Below, one piece after another: positions 7,266 through 13,327 of a DNA stretch of 13,374 bases; the first letter of the stretch is position 1, and every line of letters starts with the position of its first letter. Source of the DNA: Puniceicoccales bacterium (lineage in GTDB: Bacteria > Verrucomicrobiota > Verrucomicrobiia > Opitutales > LL51); the NCBI GenBank assembly GCA_031267435.1, contig JAIRZB010000075.1, forward strand, positions 1 to 13,374, in the 5' to 3' direction. The notes beneath the pieces are model-generated. The model worked only from the letters and a program-made list of their open reading frames with translations. It had not been told where the DNA came from and ran no database searches. The position numbers and the translations under genes are program-made.

Positions 7266-9185
7266 TTATTTCTTTTCGTCGTCGACAACTTCAAAATTAG
7301 CATCAACCACATTATCGTCGGGTTTTTTATTACTCGGCTGTGGTTGTGGGCCATTTTGGGGATTGCTCTGGACGTTTTTATATAACTCCTGGGCTAAGTC
7401 TTGGAAAACTTTGGTTAAATTTTCCGTAGCGGATTTCATTTCTTCCGTGGAGGCATCGCCGTTTTCAAAGACTTTTTTAGCGGCAACGATAGCTTCCTCC
7501 ATTTTTTTTTGATCCGATTCTTGGAGTTTATCACCGGTTTCCTTGAGCTGTTTTTCCGTTTGGTAAACCATGCTATCCAGGTGATTACGGGCTTCAATTT
7601 TCGCCTTTGCCTTTTTATCGGAATCGGCGAATTGCTCCGCTTCCTTACGGAATTTTTCCACCTCTTCTTCGGAGAGTCCCGAGGCTCCGCTGATGGTAAT
7701 TTTCTGATTTTTACCGCTACCGAGATCCTTTGCGGTAACACTGAGGATACCGTTGGCATTGATGTCGAAGGTGACCTCAATTTGCGGGAGGCCGCGGGGC
7801 GCAATGGGGATACCGTCCAGGCGAAAGATACCGAGAGTTTTATTTTGGGAAGCGAGGGGGCGTTCACCCTGGAGGACCTTAATGTCGACGGCCGTTTGAT
7901 TATCGGCGTAGGTGGAAAAGATTTGAGTTTTTTGGGTAGGAATGGTTGTGTTGCGTTCAATCATGGGCGTTGAAGCACCGCCGGCAGTTTCGATGCCGAG
8001 GGTGAGCGGGGTGACGTCGAGCAATAAAACATCGGTTACTTCTCCCTTAAGGACACCGCCCTGAATAGCGGCACCGATGGCGACGACTTCATCCGGATTA
8101 ACGCCCTGATGCGGCTCTTTTCCTGCGATATCGCGGGAGACTTCGACGACCTTTGGCGAGCGGGTCATACCGCCGACTAGAACCAATTCATCGATATCCT
8201 TTGAGGTCCAGCCGGCATCCCTAAGGCAGGCATTACACGGCTGAATGGTTCGCTGATAGAGAGGGTCGCAAATTTTTTCCAACTGGGCACGGGAGAGGGT
8301 AACGTTGAGGTGTTTGGGGCCGGAGGCATCGGCGGTAATAAAGGGCAGATTAATTTCCGTTTGCTGAGCGGAAGAAAGGGCAATCTTTGCCTTCTCGGCT
8401 TCTTCTTTGAGCCGCTGATGGGCGATGGGATCATTGCGTAGATCGATACCATTTTCCCGTTTGAAGGTATCGGCGAGCCAATCGATGATGGCCTTATCCC
8501 AGTCGTCTCCACCGAGGAGCGTATCCCCATTGGTCGCCTTAACTTCGAAGACACCGTCACCGATTTCAAGGACGGAGATATCGAATGTACCGCCACCGAG
8601 GTCGTAGACGGCGATTTTCTTTTCGCCCTTTTTGTCAAGGCCGTAGGCGAGGGAAGCGGCGGTGGGTTCATTGATAATGCGGAGGACCTCCAATCCGGCG
8701 ATGGTACCGGCATCCTTGGTAGCCTGGCGCTGGGAATCATTGAAGTAGGCGGGAACAGTAATGACGGCCTGGGTAATTTTTTCGCCGAGGTAGGCTTCCG
8801 CATCGGCCTTCAATTTGGCGAGGATCATGGAGGAAATTTGTTCCGAGGAAAAAATTTCTGCTTTACCGCCGACCTGGCATTGGATAGCGGCGTCGCCATT
8901 TTTTCCAGGAACGACCTTGTAGGGCAAGTTGCCGAGGATATTTTTAATTTCATCGTACCTGTGGCCGATGAGACGTTTAGCGGAGAAGATCGTATTCTCC
9001 GGGTTAGTAATCGCCTGACGCTTGGCGGCTTGGCCGACGAGGCGGTCGCCATTTTTAGAAAAAGCGACGATGGAGGGGGTTGTGCGAGCGCCCTCGGAGT
9101 TGGGGATAACGATGGCTTGGCCACCTTCCATAACCGCCATGCATGAATTGGTCGTGCCGAGATCAATACCTAAAACTTTTGCCAT
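7266..9185 (-). CDS. dnaK: DnaK, Hsp70 chaperone
   Basis: ATP-driven chaperone that binds exposed hydrophobic peptides together with DnaJ and GrpE (neither seen here). It has 639 residues. The nucleotide-binding domain (1 to about 383) shows IDLGTTNS (7-14), VYDLGGGTFDIS (193-204) and ELVLVGGMTRSP (333-344), the three Hsp70 signatures. The linker DVLLLDVTPLTLG (385-397) leads to the substrate-binding domain and then the helical lid. The C-terminus ends NFEVVDDEKK, close to the acidic tail usual for bacteria. The start is the ATG at 9185 with AAGGAAA upstream. A longer frame from 9242 adds 19 residues foreign to the family and is rejected. First gene of the leftward chaperone block. Confidence 0.97.
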   Translation of the reverse strand: MAKVLGIDLGTTNSCMAVMEGGQAIVIPNSEGARTTPSIVAFSKNGDRLVGQAAKRQAITNPENTIFSAKRLIGHRYDEIKNILGNLPYKVVPGKNGDAAIQCQVGGKAEIFSSEQISSMILAKLKADAEAYLGEKITQAVITVPAYFNDSQRQATKDAGTIAGLEVLRIINEPTAASLAYGLDKKGEKKIAVYDLGGGTFDISVLEIGDGVFEVKATNGDTLLGGDDWDKAIIDWLADTFKRENGIDLRNDPIAHQRLKEEAEKAKIALSSAQQTEINLPFITADASGPKHLNVTLSRAQLEKICDPLYQRTIQPCNACLRDAGWTSKDIDELVLVGGMTRSPKVVEVSRDIAGKEPHQGVNPDEVVAIGAAIQGGVLKGEVTDVLLLDVTPLTLGIETAGGASTPMIERNTTIPTQKTQIFSTYADNQTAVDIKVLQGERPLASQNKTLGIFRLDGIPIAPRGLPQIEVTFDINANGILSVTAKDLGSGKNQKITISGASGLSEEEVEKFRKEAEQFADSDKKAKAKIEARNHLDSMVYQTEKQLKETGDKLQESDQKKMEEAIVAAKKVFENGDASTEEMKSATENLTKVFQDLAQELYKNVQSNPQNGPQPQPSNKKPDDNVVDANFEVVDDEKK

Positions 9186-9251
9186 AATATTTCCTTTTTT
9201 TAAATTGTTTTTTTGTTTTATAAATGAGCTTTGTTTCAGCATCGGAATGTT

Positions 9252-9272
9252 GGAAAATTTTCCCTAGGGAAA
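9252..9272. promoter_or_regulatory. two overlapping palindromes in the dnaK leader
   Basis: GGAAAATTTTCC (9252-9263) and TTTCCCTAGGGAAA (9259-9272) are both perfect palindromes sharing five bases, 67-87 bp upstream of the dnaK start. They could be an operator, or two competing short hairpins in the leader RNA. There is no match to CIRCE. Confidence 0.4.
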
Positions 9273-9316
9273 CTTTTCGCATATCCGTGCACCGAAACAG
9301 TCTATAAATACAATAC

Positions 9317-9333
9317 AGCAATTTTCGTGCCAA
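9317..9333 (-). promoter_or_regulatory. sigma-54-like promoter sequence upstream of dnaK
   Basis: On the minus strand TTGGCACGAAAATTGCT matches the published sigma-54 consensus YTGGCACGRNNNTTGCW at every fixed position, with the right GG-to-GC spacing. Transcription would start near 9306 and give a leader of about 120 nt before dnaK. The same bases also read as TTGGCA-17-TATTTA, a weaker sigma-70 option. Part of the motif belongs to the dispersed repeat, so chance cannot be excluded. Confidence 0.4.
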
Positions 9334-9381
9334 GAATGCAAAAAAAGAAAAAAAGATACAGAAATTTTTCTGTATCTCATT
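9324..9381 (+). repeat. dispersed repeat, copy 1 (nearly identical to copy 2)
   Basis: The unit starts TTCGTGCCAAGAATGC, has purine tract A7-G-A7-G, an 11-bp-stem hairpin (AGATACAGAAA / TTTCTGTATCT, 9354-9377) and ends TCTCATT. It matches copy 2 except for one A/G change and one A missing from the second A-run. It lies between dnaK (-) and the kinase-like gene (+). Read rightward in the frame of the kinase-like gene it encodes a basic stretch just before the hydrophobic leader. Read leftward the hairpin is followed by a T-tract. Confidence 0.8.
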
Positions 9382-9382
9382 T

Positions 9383-9961
9383 TTGCTGTTAACAATAGCG
9401 CTAGTTTTTTTTAGAGTAATAACCAATGCTGTTATTGCGAGTAATACCCTTGAGGAGGAAGGAGATCCAGCCAAGGACGTAGCTAAAAAATTTGTTCATT
9501 TAACGTTCAATGTGCCAGAGGAAGATATTAGCGCTTCAGGAGTAAGCGCAGGAAGGTCGAAATATGAAAAGTCGATATATATTGTGTCTGTTAGGGGTCA
9601 CCCATCGTACGTATTTAAAACAACAACAGGGATGCGAGAAATAGAGCTCGCTATAAACCTTTCCTCATTAGAAAACAAGCCCGAAGATGTTATCTTTGTG
9701 ACAGTATCTCATTTTGCATCAAAGAAAGATTTAGATCAAGGTAGAGTTTTCGACATAACTTCTATGTCAGATCAGAAAATTAAAAAACTGGATAGAGGCG
9801 AACGATACTATTCGCTTCAGCCGTTTGTTGATGCCAAGAGAGGAGTGAAGGTTGTGGAAGAAATAAAGAAGGGGAAGGATCTTGACATTTATAAACCTTT
9901 GGCAAGAAAAATGGGTAAGGCAGTGAGTTTACATGCATTCGAACGGCATTACCCACGGTGA
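9383..9961 (+). CDS. exported protein-kinase-like protein, N-terminal part (frame broken at catalytic loop)
   Basis: This frame begins at TTG 9383 and encodes 192 residues. It starts with a hydrophobic leader ending TNAVIAS, so export is likely. The body looks like the N-lobe of a protein-kinase-like fold: a Lys in a beta-strand (PSYVFKT, Lys79), a following helix with acidic residues (REIELAINL) and a hinge-like strand (YYSLQPFVD, 142-150). It then reaches GKAVSLH, the helix that normally precedes the HGD catalytic loop, and runs into a stop ten residues later. The catalytic loop continues in the next frame from 9933. The true start is doubtful. The frame stays open upstream to 9308 without ATG, GTG or TTG and encodes a basic stretch. 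An ATG at 9336 would join this leader if the A-run at 9348-9354 had one more A. Base composition is AT-richer than the chaperone genes. Confidence 0.6.
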   Translation: MLLTIALVFFRVITNAVIASNTLEEEGDPAKDVAKKFVHLTFNVPEEDISASGVSAGRSKYEKSIYIVSVRGHPSYVFKTTTGMREIELAINLSSLENKPEDVIFVTVSHFASKKDLDQGRVFDITSMSDQKIKKLDRGERYYSLQPFVDAKRGVKVVEEIKKGKDLDIYKPLARKMGKAVSLHAFERHYPR

Positions 9962-10607
9962 TCTTCACACTAACAATTGGTTTTATGACGAAGAAACGGA
10001 AAAATTCTATCTAATAGATTGGGGAATGATCAAACATGAAGACGTATGGTGTGTTTTCCTGCTGTTGTTAGACATAGCCTTAGTACATAAATTCTCATTG
10101 TCGTCCATTGCCCTGATGAAAATATTTTTCTTTCCTATTTTTCCTAATGGAATTTCATCCGATGATCGATTGCAATTTAGAAATTATTTTAAAGAAATGA
10201 TGAATGAGATAAAGGATCCTGATTTACTTATCGCATCCAATGACGAGAATAAAACACATAAGGCTATTGCGGAAGCGTTACGTTTTGTTAAAATTATTCA
10301 AGCGGTGCCGAAGTGTTACTTTGTGGATGGTGAAAAAACCTTATTAATCGACATAAAAGATGAAGTTTTGTATCGTGCCGAGATGATAAGGGATAAAAGA
10401 ATAGAATTACGCAAACAGACTGAGGATCCTGATAAAGCAGATAATGAAGAAAACGAGAGATATCAAGAACATGTCGATATTGTTAAAGGAATATTGAAGA
10501 AGACGCCATTGGAAGAATTGATTAAGTTATTTTATGATTCTTGCGGTTGGGGAGCGTTAATGGATGCCATATTGGCAGAACTTTTTACGCATAAAGTAGA
10601 AGCCTAG
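9933..10607 (+). CDS. protein-kinase-like protein, C-terminal part (continuation in +1 frame)
   Basis: It has 224 residues from the ATG at 9933, overlapping the previous frame by 29 bp. It opens with ITHGDLHTNN (6-15), the catalytic loop of kinase-like phosphotransferases: Asp10 as base, Asn15 for metal binding. Then comes LIDWG (27-31), equivalent to the DFG metal-binding motif. The rest is helical and charged, with no family I can name. Joined to the upstream frame it would give the usual LHxxGIxHGD arrangement, so both are pieces of one gene of about 410 codons. Removing one base (LHASNGITHGD) or the four bases near 9932-9937 (LHSNGITHGD) restores the frame. This may be a pseudogene, a variable gene, a programmed frameshift or a sequencing error. 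Substrate unknown. Confidence 0.6.
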   Translation: MHSNGITHGDLHTNNWFYDEETEKFYLIDWGMIKHEDVWCVFLLLLDIALVHKFSLSSIALMKIFFFPIFPNGISSDDRLQFRNYFKEMMNEIKDPDLLIASNDENKTHKAIAEALRFVKIIQAVPKCYFVDGEKTLLIDIKDEVLYRAEMIRDKRIELRKQTEDPDKADNEENERYQEHVDIVKGILKKTPLEELIKLFYDSCGWGALMDAILAELFTHKVEA

Positions 10608-10649
10608 AGAGAATACCTTACGTGGTGTATTTCTATATTTCTATATTGG

Positions 10650-10717
10650 CTATGAAAACATTATAGCAGCTTTCACGCCAAGAATGCAAAGAAAAAGAAA
10701 AAAATAATTTTTCATAG
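10650..10717. repeat. dispersed repeat, copy 3, flanked by a long-range inverted repeat
   Basis: Core 10672-10704 reads TTCACGCCAAGAATGC and then a purine tract (A3GA5GA7). It lies between the convergent ends of the kinase-like gene and the 303-codon gene. CTATGAAAA (10650-10658) and TTTTCATAG (10709-10717) flank it and could pair. Read leftward it has T-rich runs followed by TTGGCG and a perfect TATAAT (10 bp apart). Confidence 0.6.
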
Positions 10718-10727
10718 GAAAAGGATT

Positions 10728-11639
10728 TTACGATCTACTCAATTTTTTTAATAGGGAAGAAAATATGTGTTCCGGAAGCCCTGGCGGCAATATGGGCCGT
10801 AGCGATGCACACGGAAACTGCATATCATAAAGAATCACGTTATTTTCAATGGCATACCATAGAAGCATCGCGGGCGAGAAAAGATCTGCAAAAGGAAGGA
10901 TGAATGGGATTGGCTTCTGTTCCCAAGGTTTACCGCCTAATTTTTCCTTTATGCCAAGAAAACAATTGCCTCCGAAAATCTCCTTAGTTAATTTCACTCC
11001 TACCAACAGAACTTCCCCGATCATTCTGTTAGTATCCATAATTAGTTCTTTGTAGTGGTCGATCGTTTGTTGCAAACGACCATCCCCGCGCTCTTGAAAA
11101 AATCTTTCCCAGAATTCCAAATATTGACATATGGATTTAAGAAATAAAGCAAACTTCTGAACATATTTAAAGCAATTATACTCGTTTAACCAATCAATAT
11201 CACTTTGCCATTCCGGGCTATTCATAAATATGGCACGTAGACAGCACCCAAAAGGGTAATCATTGAAATCGTGCCTTGTATCGCCTTCAATAGCTTTTAG
11301 AAAATTGATAGATGTGGAATTTCCCTGCCGTCCTTGCGCAATATCTATTTCATTATATAGCTCGTGTGGCAAGTGGGATCTTGGTCCTCCCAGATTTATT
11401 CCGCCCATAAAATTATAGGTTTGATTCTGACCGTTTTGGATTACTTCCACTTCAAGGTATTCCGTTTGTTCATTGGGAGAAAAAACGATTTGTTTCGGGG
11501 TTATTTGTTTTATTTTAACCCTTGGAGATGGCATACTTGCGTAAATGTTACCGCTGTGTATCGCACTGATCAGCAGAGTCGATGTCAAAGCAAAAATTGG
11601 CATCCCTCGTGTTTTATAACTTTTTGATTTTGAGTCCAT
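10728..11639 (-). CDS. predicted exported protein of unknown family
   Basis: It has 303 residues, and I do not recognise the family. The N-terminus is basic (KSKSYKTR), followed by a hydrophobic stretch (about 14-27) and NIYA-SM near 34, a plausible signal peptidase site. The mature part begins with a beta-rich segment (VKIKQITPKQIVFSPN, then YLEVEVIQNG). It continues with a GGINLGGPRSHLP stretch, a Cys pair (132-133), and two or three long helices (about 150-225), and ends with a hydrophobic, proline-rich region (about 243-290). No catalytic motif stands out. ATG at 11639 is preceded by a weak ribosome site (ACAGG); an internal ATG at codon 13 is less likely because it would lose the basic leader. 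It lies downstream of the deaminase-like gene on the same strand, separated by a likely terminator. Confidence 0.7.
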   Translation of the reverse strand: MDSKSKSYKTRGMPIFALTSTLLISAIHSGNIYASMPSPRVKIKQITPKQIVFSPNEQTEYLEVEVIQNGQNQTYNFMGGINLGGPRSHLPHELYNEIDIAQGRQGNSTSINFLKAIEGDTRHDFNDYPFGCCLRAIFMNSPEWQSDIDWLNEYNCFKYVQKFALFLKSICQYLEFWERFFQERGDGRLQQTIDHYKELIMDTNRMIGEVLLVGVKLTKEIFGGNCFLGIKEKLGGKPWEQKPIPFILPFADLFSPAMLLWYAIENNVILYDMQFPCASLRPILPPGLPEHIFSSLLKKLSRS

Positions 11640-11689
11640 GGCCTGTCATTATAATGGTTTTTTTACAAATGCAAGCGGGAAACGTAAAA

Positions 11690-11716
11690 ATATAGCCATG
11701 TCAAAATTCGTGCCAA
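11690..11716 (-). promoter_or_regulatory. possible promoter for the 303-codon exported protein
   Basis: On the minus strand TTGGCA is followed after 16 bp by TATATT (5 of 6 to consensus). The start would be near 11683, about 45 bp upstream of the gene. The TTGGCACGAATTTTGAC part is also one base away from a sigma-54 site at its -12 element. The TTGGCA lies in copy 2 of the dispersed repeat. Confidence 0.35.
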
Positions 11717-11765
11717 GAGTGCAAAAAAAGAAAAAAAAGATACAGAAATTTTTCTGTATCTCATT
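11707..11765 (+). repeat. dispersed repeat, copy 2
   Basis: It has the same 58-59 bp unit as copy 1: TTCGTGCCAAGAGTGC, purine tract A7-G-A8-G, hairpin 11738-11761, and TCTCATT. One base differs and one A is added relative to copy 1. From the GTG at 11719 the plus strand reads MQKKKKKIQKFFCISL and stops. That is in phase with the leader that copy 1 has lost. Confidence 0.8.
11722..11761 (-). terminator. rho-independent terminator after the deaminase-like gene
   Basis: Read leftward, the 11-bp stem AGATACAGAAA / TTTCTGTATCT with a two-base loop begins 27 bp after the stop at 11788. It is followed at once by T8-C-T7, a long T-tract. This is a good intrinsic terminator layout although the stem is AT-rich. 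It would separate this gene from the 303-codon gene. Confidence 0.65.
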
Positions 11766-11787
11766 ATAAAGGTCAAAAAACTTGGAT

Positions 11788-12981
11788 CTATTCGTCGGAA
11801 CGGTCAGCCTCAGAAAGAGGTTCAGCGCTCGGAGGGGTGCTTGGCTCAGCACTTAGAGCAGCACTTGTTACTGAAGAGGGTGGATTACTTTTGGCCTCAT
11901 CCTGATCGGTGAAAGCAACTTTAACTATATTGCCAATGATTGTATCGCCTCCAAATTGATAGGGAGCATAGCGAGATAGAAATGGGTAGATATTCGTTGA
12001 AGATACGTATGTTTTATTACGCACATTTTTTCCCGCAAAATCAGCTAGCACATGTTCACAGTTATAGCACATATCGTTGCGAGTGCAAATGTTGATAATT
12101 GGTGAATTAGCAATGTCTCTGAAGTCTATGATTTTTTCATTGATGATGATTCTTTTCCCAGTTTCTATTGCATAGCGAAGCAAAATTTCCGTGTGAAGTA
12201 AATCCGCTAAAATACAAATTCTATCGTTAGGTTTTTTATTCATGTTTTTAACTTTATAAACGCCATTTACGTAATCGATGACACTGGATGAAAAATTTCG
12301 AAGGCTTTCATCTGGGCTTGGTTTGAATGCTTGTATTATGTCGATCATTGAAGCAATCGACAGTTGATCCTGATCATTGAAATAATTTTTTACAACACGA
12401 ACATATGTGAGGATATTTTCCTTAATTTCATTAATTTTTCTGGCGAATAACCCGCGGAGTAGCTGAGCACAACGGTTTAATTCATCTTTAGCGCTTCCCT
12501 GATCCGATTTCGCTCTAGTTCTTTCATATTTCGCTTTGGCTGTTTTATATGATACCCTGAGTTGTTCGTATTGCTCTTTTTCTTTTGGAGTTAATGCTAG
12601 GTTAATTTCCAGAATATCAAAAGCATCAATGACGGGACAATTTGCATAACCCGTCACTTGTTTTGATGTTAGTCCGCTAACAAGAAATGCATACGATCCC
12701 GCATCGTCTCTTTTGCTTCCAGGAATGTGAAACATTAAAACATTTCTGTCTTTTGCTGCATTTTTATGTGTATCTTCTACTAGCCCACACATCTTTTTAT
12801 GCATCTCAATATTAAAATCTATGGGAAGATTTTGCGGATCGAGAGTATTGGCTGCAAATCTGCGTTGATTGGCATTAGTAGTCGCGATATCAAATTCAAC
12901 TGATAGCGCCTGGCTATAAACAAAAACGAACCCAATCATTAACCAATGATTGACGAATTTAGGTATCTTTTTCATTACCAT
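11788..12981 (-). CDS. predicted exported deaminase-like protein (H-x-E ... C-x-x-C)
   Basis: From the ATG at 12981 it has 397 residues. ATG 12975 is an equally possible start and TTG 12990 a poorer one. None has a clear ribosome site. Leader: MKKIPKF, then a hydrophobic core ending FVFVYSQALS, a typical signal peptide. Residues about 130-165 are charged and helical, a possible coiled coil. Near the C-terminus DLLHTEILL (His263, Glu265) is followed after about 40 residues by RNDMCYNCEHVL (Cys305, Cys308) in a strand-then-helix setting. H/C-x-E plus C-x-x-C at this spacing is the zinc site of the cytidine-deaminase fold. The form TR-x-x-x-C-x-x-C followed by a short helix and a strand is known from bacterial toxin deaminases. 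The tail (about 360-397) is Ser/Pro/Glu-rich and probably disordered. The deaminase assignment is inference from motif and spacing; substrate unknown. Confidence 0.6.
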   Translation of the reverse strand: MVMKKIPKFVNHWLMIGFVFVYSQALSVEFDIATTNANQRRFAANTLDPQNLPIDFNIEMHKKMCGLVEDTHKNAAKDRNVLMFHIPGSKRDDAGSYAFLVSGLTSKQVTGYANCPVIDAFDILEINLALTPKEKEQYEQLRVSYKTAKAKYERTRAKSDQGSAKDELNRCAQLLRGLFARKINEIKENILTYVRVVKNYFNDQDQLSIASMIDIIQAFKPSPDESLRNFSSSVIDYVNGVYKVKNMNKKPNDRICILADLLHTEILLRYAIETGKRIIINEKIIDFRDIANSPIINICTRNDMCYNCEHVLADFAGKNVRNKTYVSSTNIYPFLSRYAPYQFGGDTIIGNIVKVAFTDQDEAKSNPPSSVTSAALSAEPSTPPSAEPLSEADRSDE

Positions 12982-13121
12982 GGGTAGCAATATAATTTAT
13001 AAAAAATAATTTACGATGAAAAATTAGTTCTGTTTTTTTGAATTCATTTTAAAAATTGAAGTTTTTGTGGATTTTCTAAAAAGTTTTAGTGGTTAAAGTT
13101 ACTTTTTTTACGCAAAAGTTT

Positions 13122-13155
13122 TTGCGCCAAGAGTGCAAAAAAAGAAGAGAAAGAG
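13122..13155 (+). repeat. dispersed repeat, copy 4 (diverged)
   Basis: It reads TTGCGCCAAGAGTGC and then a purine tract with more G (A7GAAGAGAAAGAG). It lies about 140 bp upstream of the deaminase-like gene start, in the same orientation as the other three copies. A perfect 7-bp hairpin (CGCAAAA-GT-TTTTGCG, 13111-13126) overlaps its left edge. The long hairpin of copies 1 and 2 is absent. Confidence 0.6.
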
Positions 13156-13198
13156 ATTTTAGATTAGAAGATTGCGCAGCTATATTTAAGAATTTGGA

Positions 13199-13327
13199 AT
13201 GAATATCGCAAATTTTGCCGAAGGGTGTGGATTCAAGGAGGCATTGTGTATTTTGAAATTTCCGTTAAAATTCATCTTATCCTATTTTTTTGATATTTTT
13301 ATTGACACGGATTATTTTTGGAAATAG
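13199..13327 (+). CDS. possible 42-residue small protein
   Basis: It runs from ATG to TAG with a C-terminal half rich in Phe, Ile, Leu and Tyr (FPLKFILSYFFDIFIDTDYF), which might be a membrane segment. The upstream sequence TTTGGA is a poor ribosome site. AT-rich DNA often gives such frames by chance, so this is recorded with low confidence. Confidence 0.18.
   Translation: MNIANFAEGCGFKEALCILKFPLKFILSYFFDIFIDTDYFWK

Noticed and set aside
8177..8803. 208-codon frame inside dnaK on the same strand
   Set aside because: It is an alternative frame of dnaK with Pro/Ser/Arg-rich low-quality sequence and no ribosome site; dnaK itself is beyond doubt.
9186..9242. 19-residue N-terminal extension of dnaK
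   Set aside because: The extension is not found in the family, and the ATG at 9185 has a ribosome site and gives MAKVLGIDLGTTNS.
11641..11654. Perfect TATAAT just before the 303-codon gene as its -10 box
   Set aside because: It would place the start about 2 bases before the ATG and the -35 candidate (TTGCAT) is only 15 bp away; the upstream TTGGCA-TATATT pair is more reasonable.
11649..11852. 67-codon minus frame sharing a NEIQKNFCIFF segment with another frame at 9163-9474
   Set aside because: The shared segment is only the translation of the dispersed repeat and its hairpin/T-tract; neither frame looks like a protein.
13111..13135. Copy 4 as a sigma-54 promoter for the deaminase-like gene
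   Set aside because: The TGGC-to-TGC spacing is three bases too long, and sigma-54 sites tolerate no such change.
9324..13155. CRISPR array made of the four repeats
   Set aside because: Only four copies, 1.0-1.5 kb apart, with genes between them and a unit of changing length; no spacer structure or cas genes.
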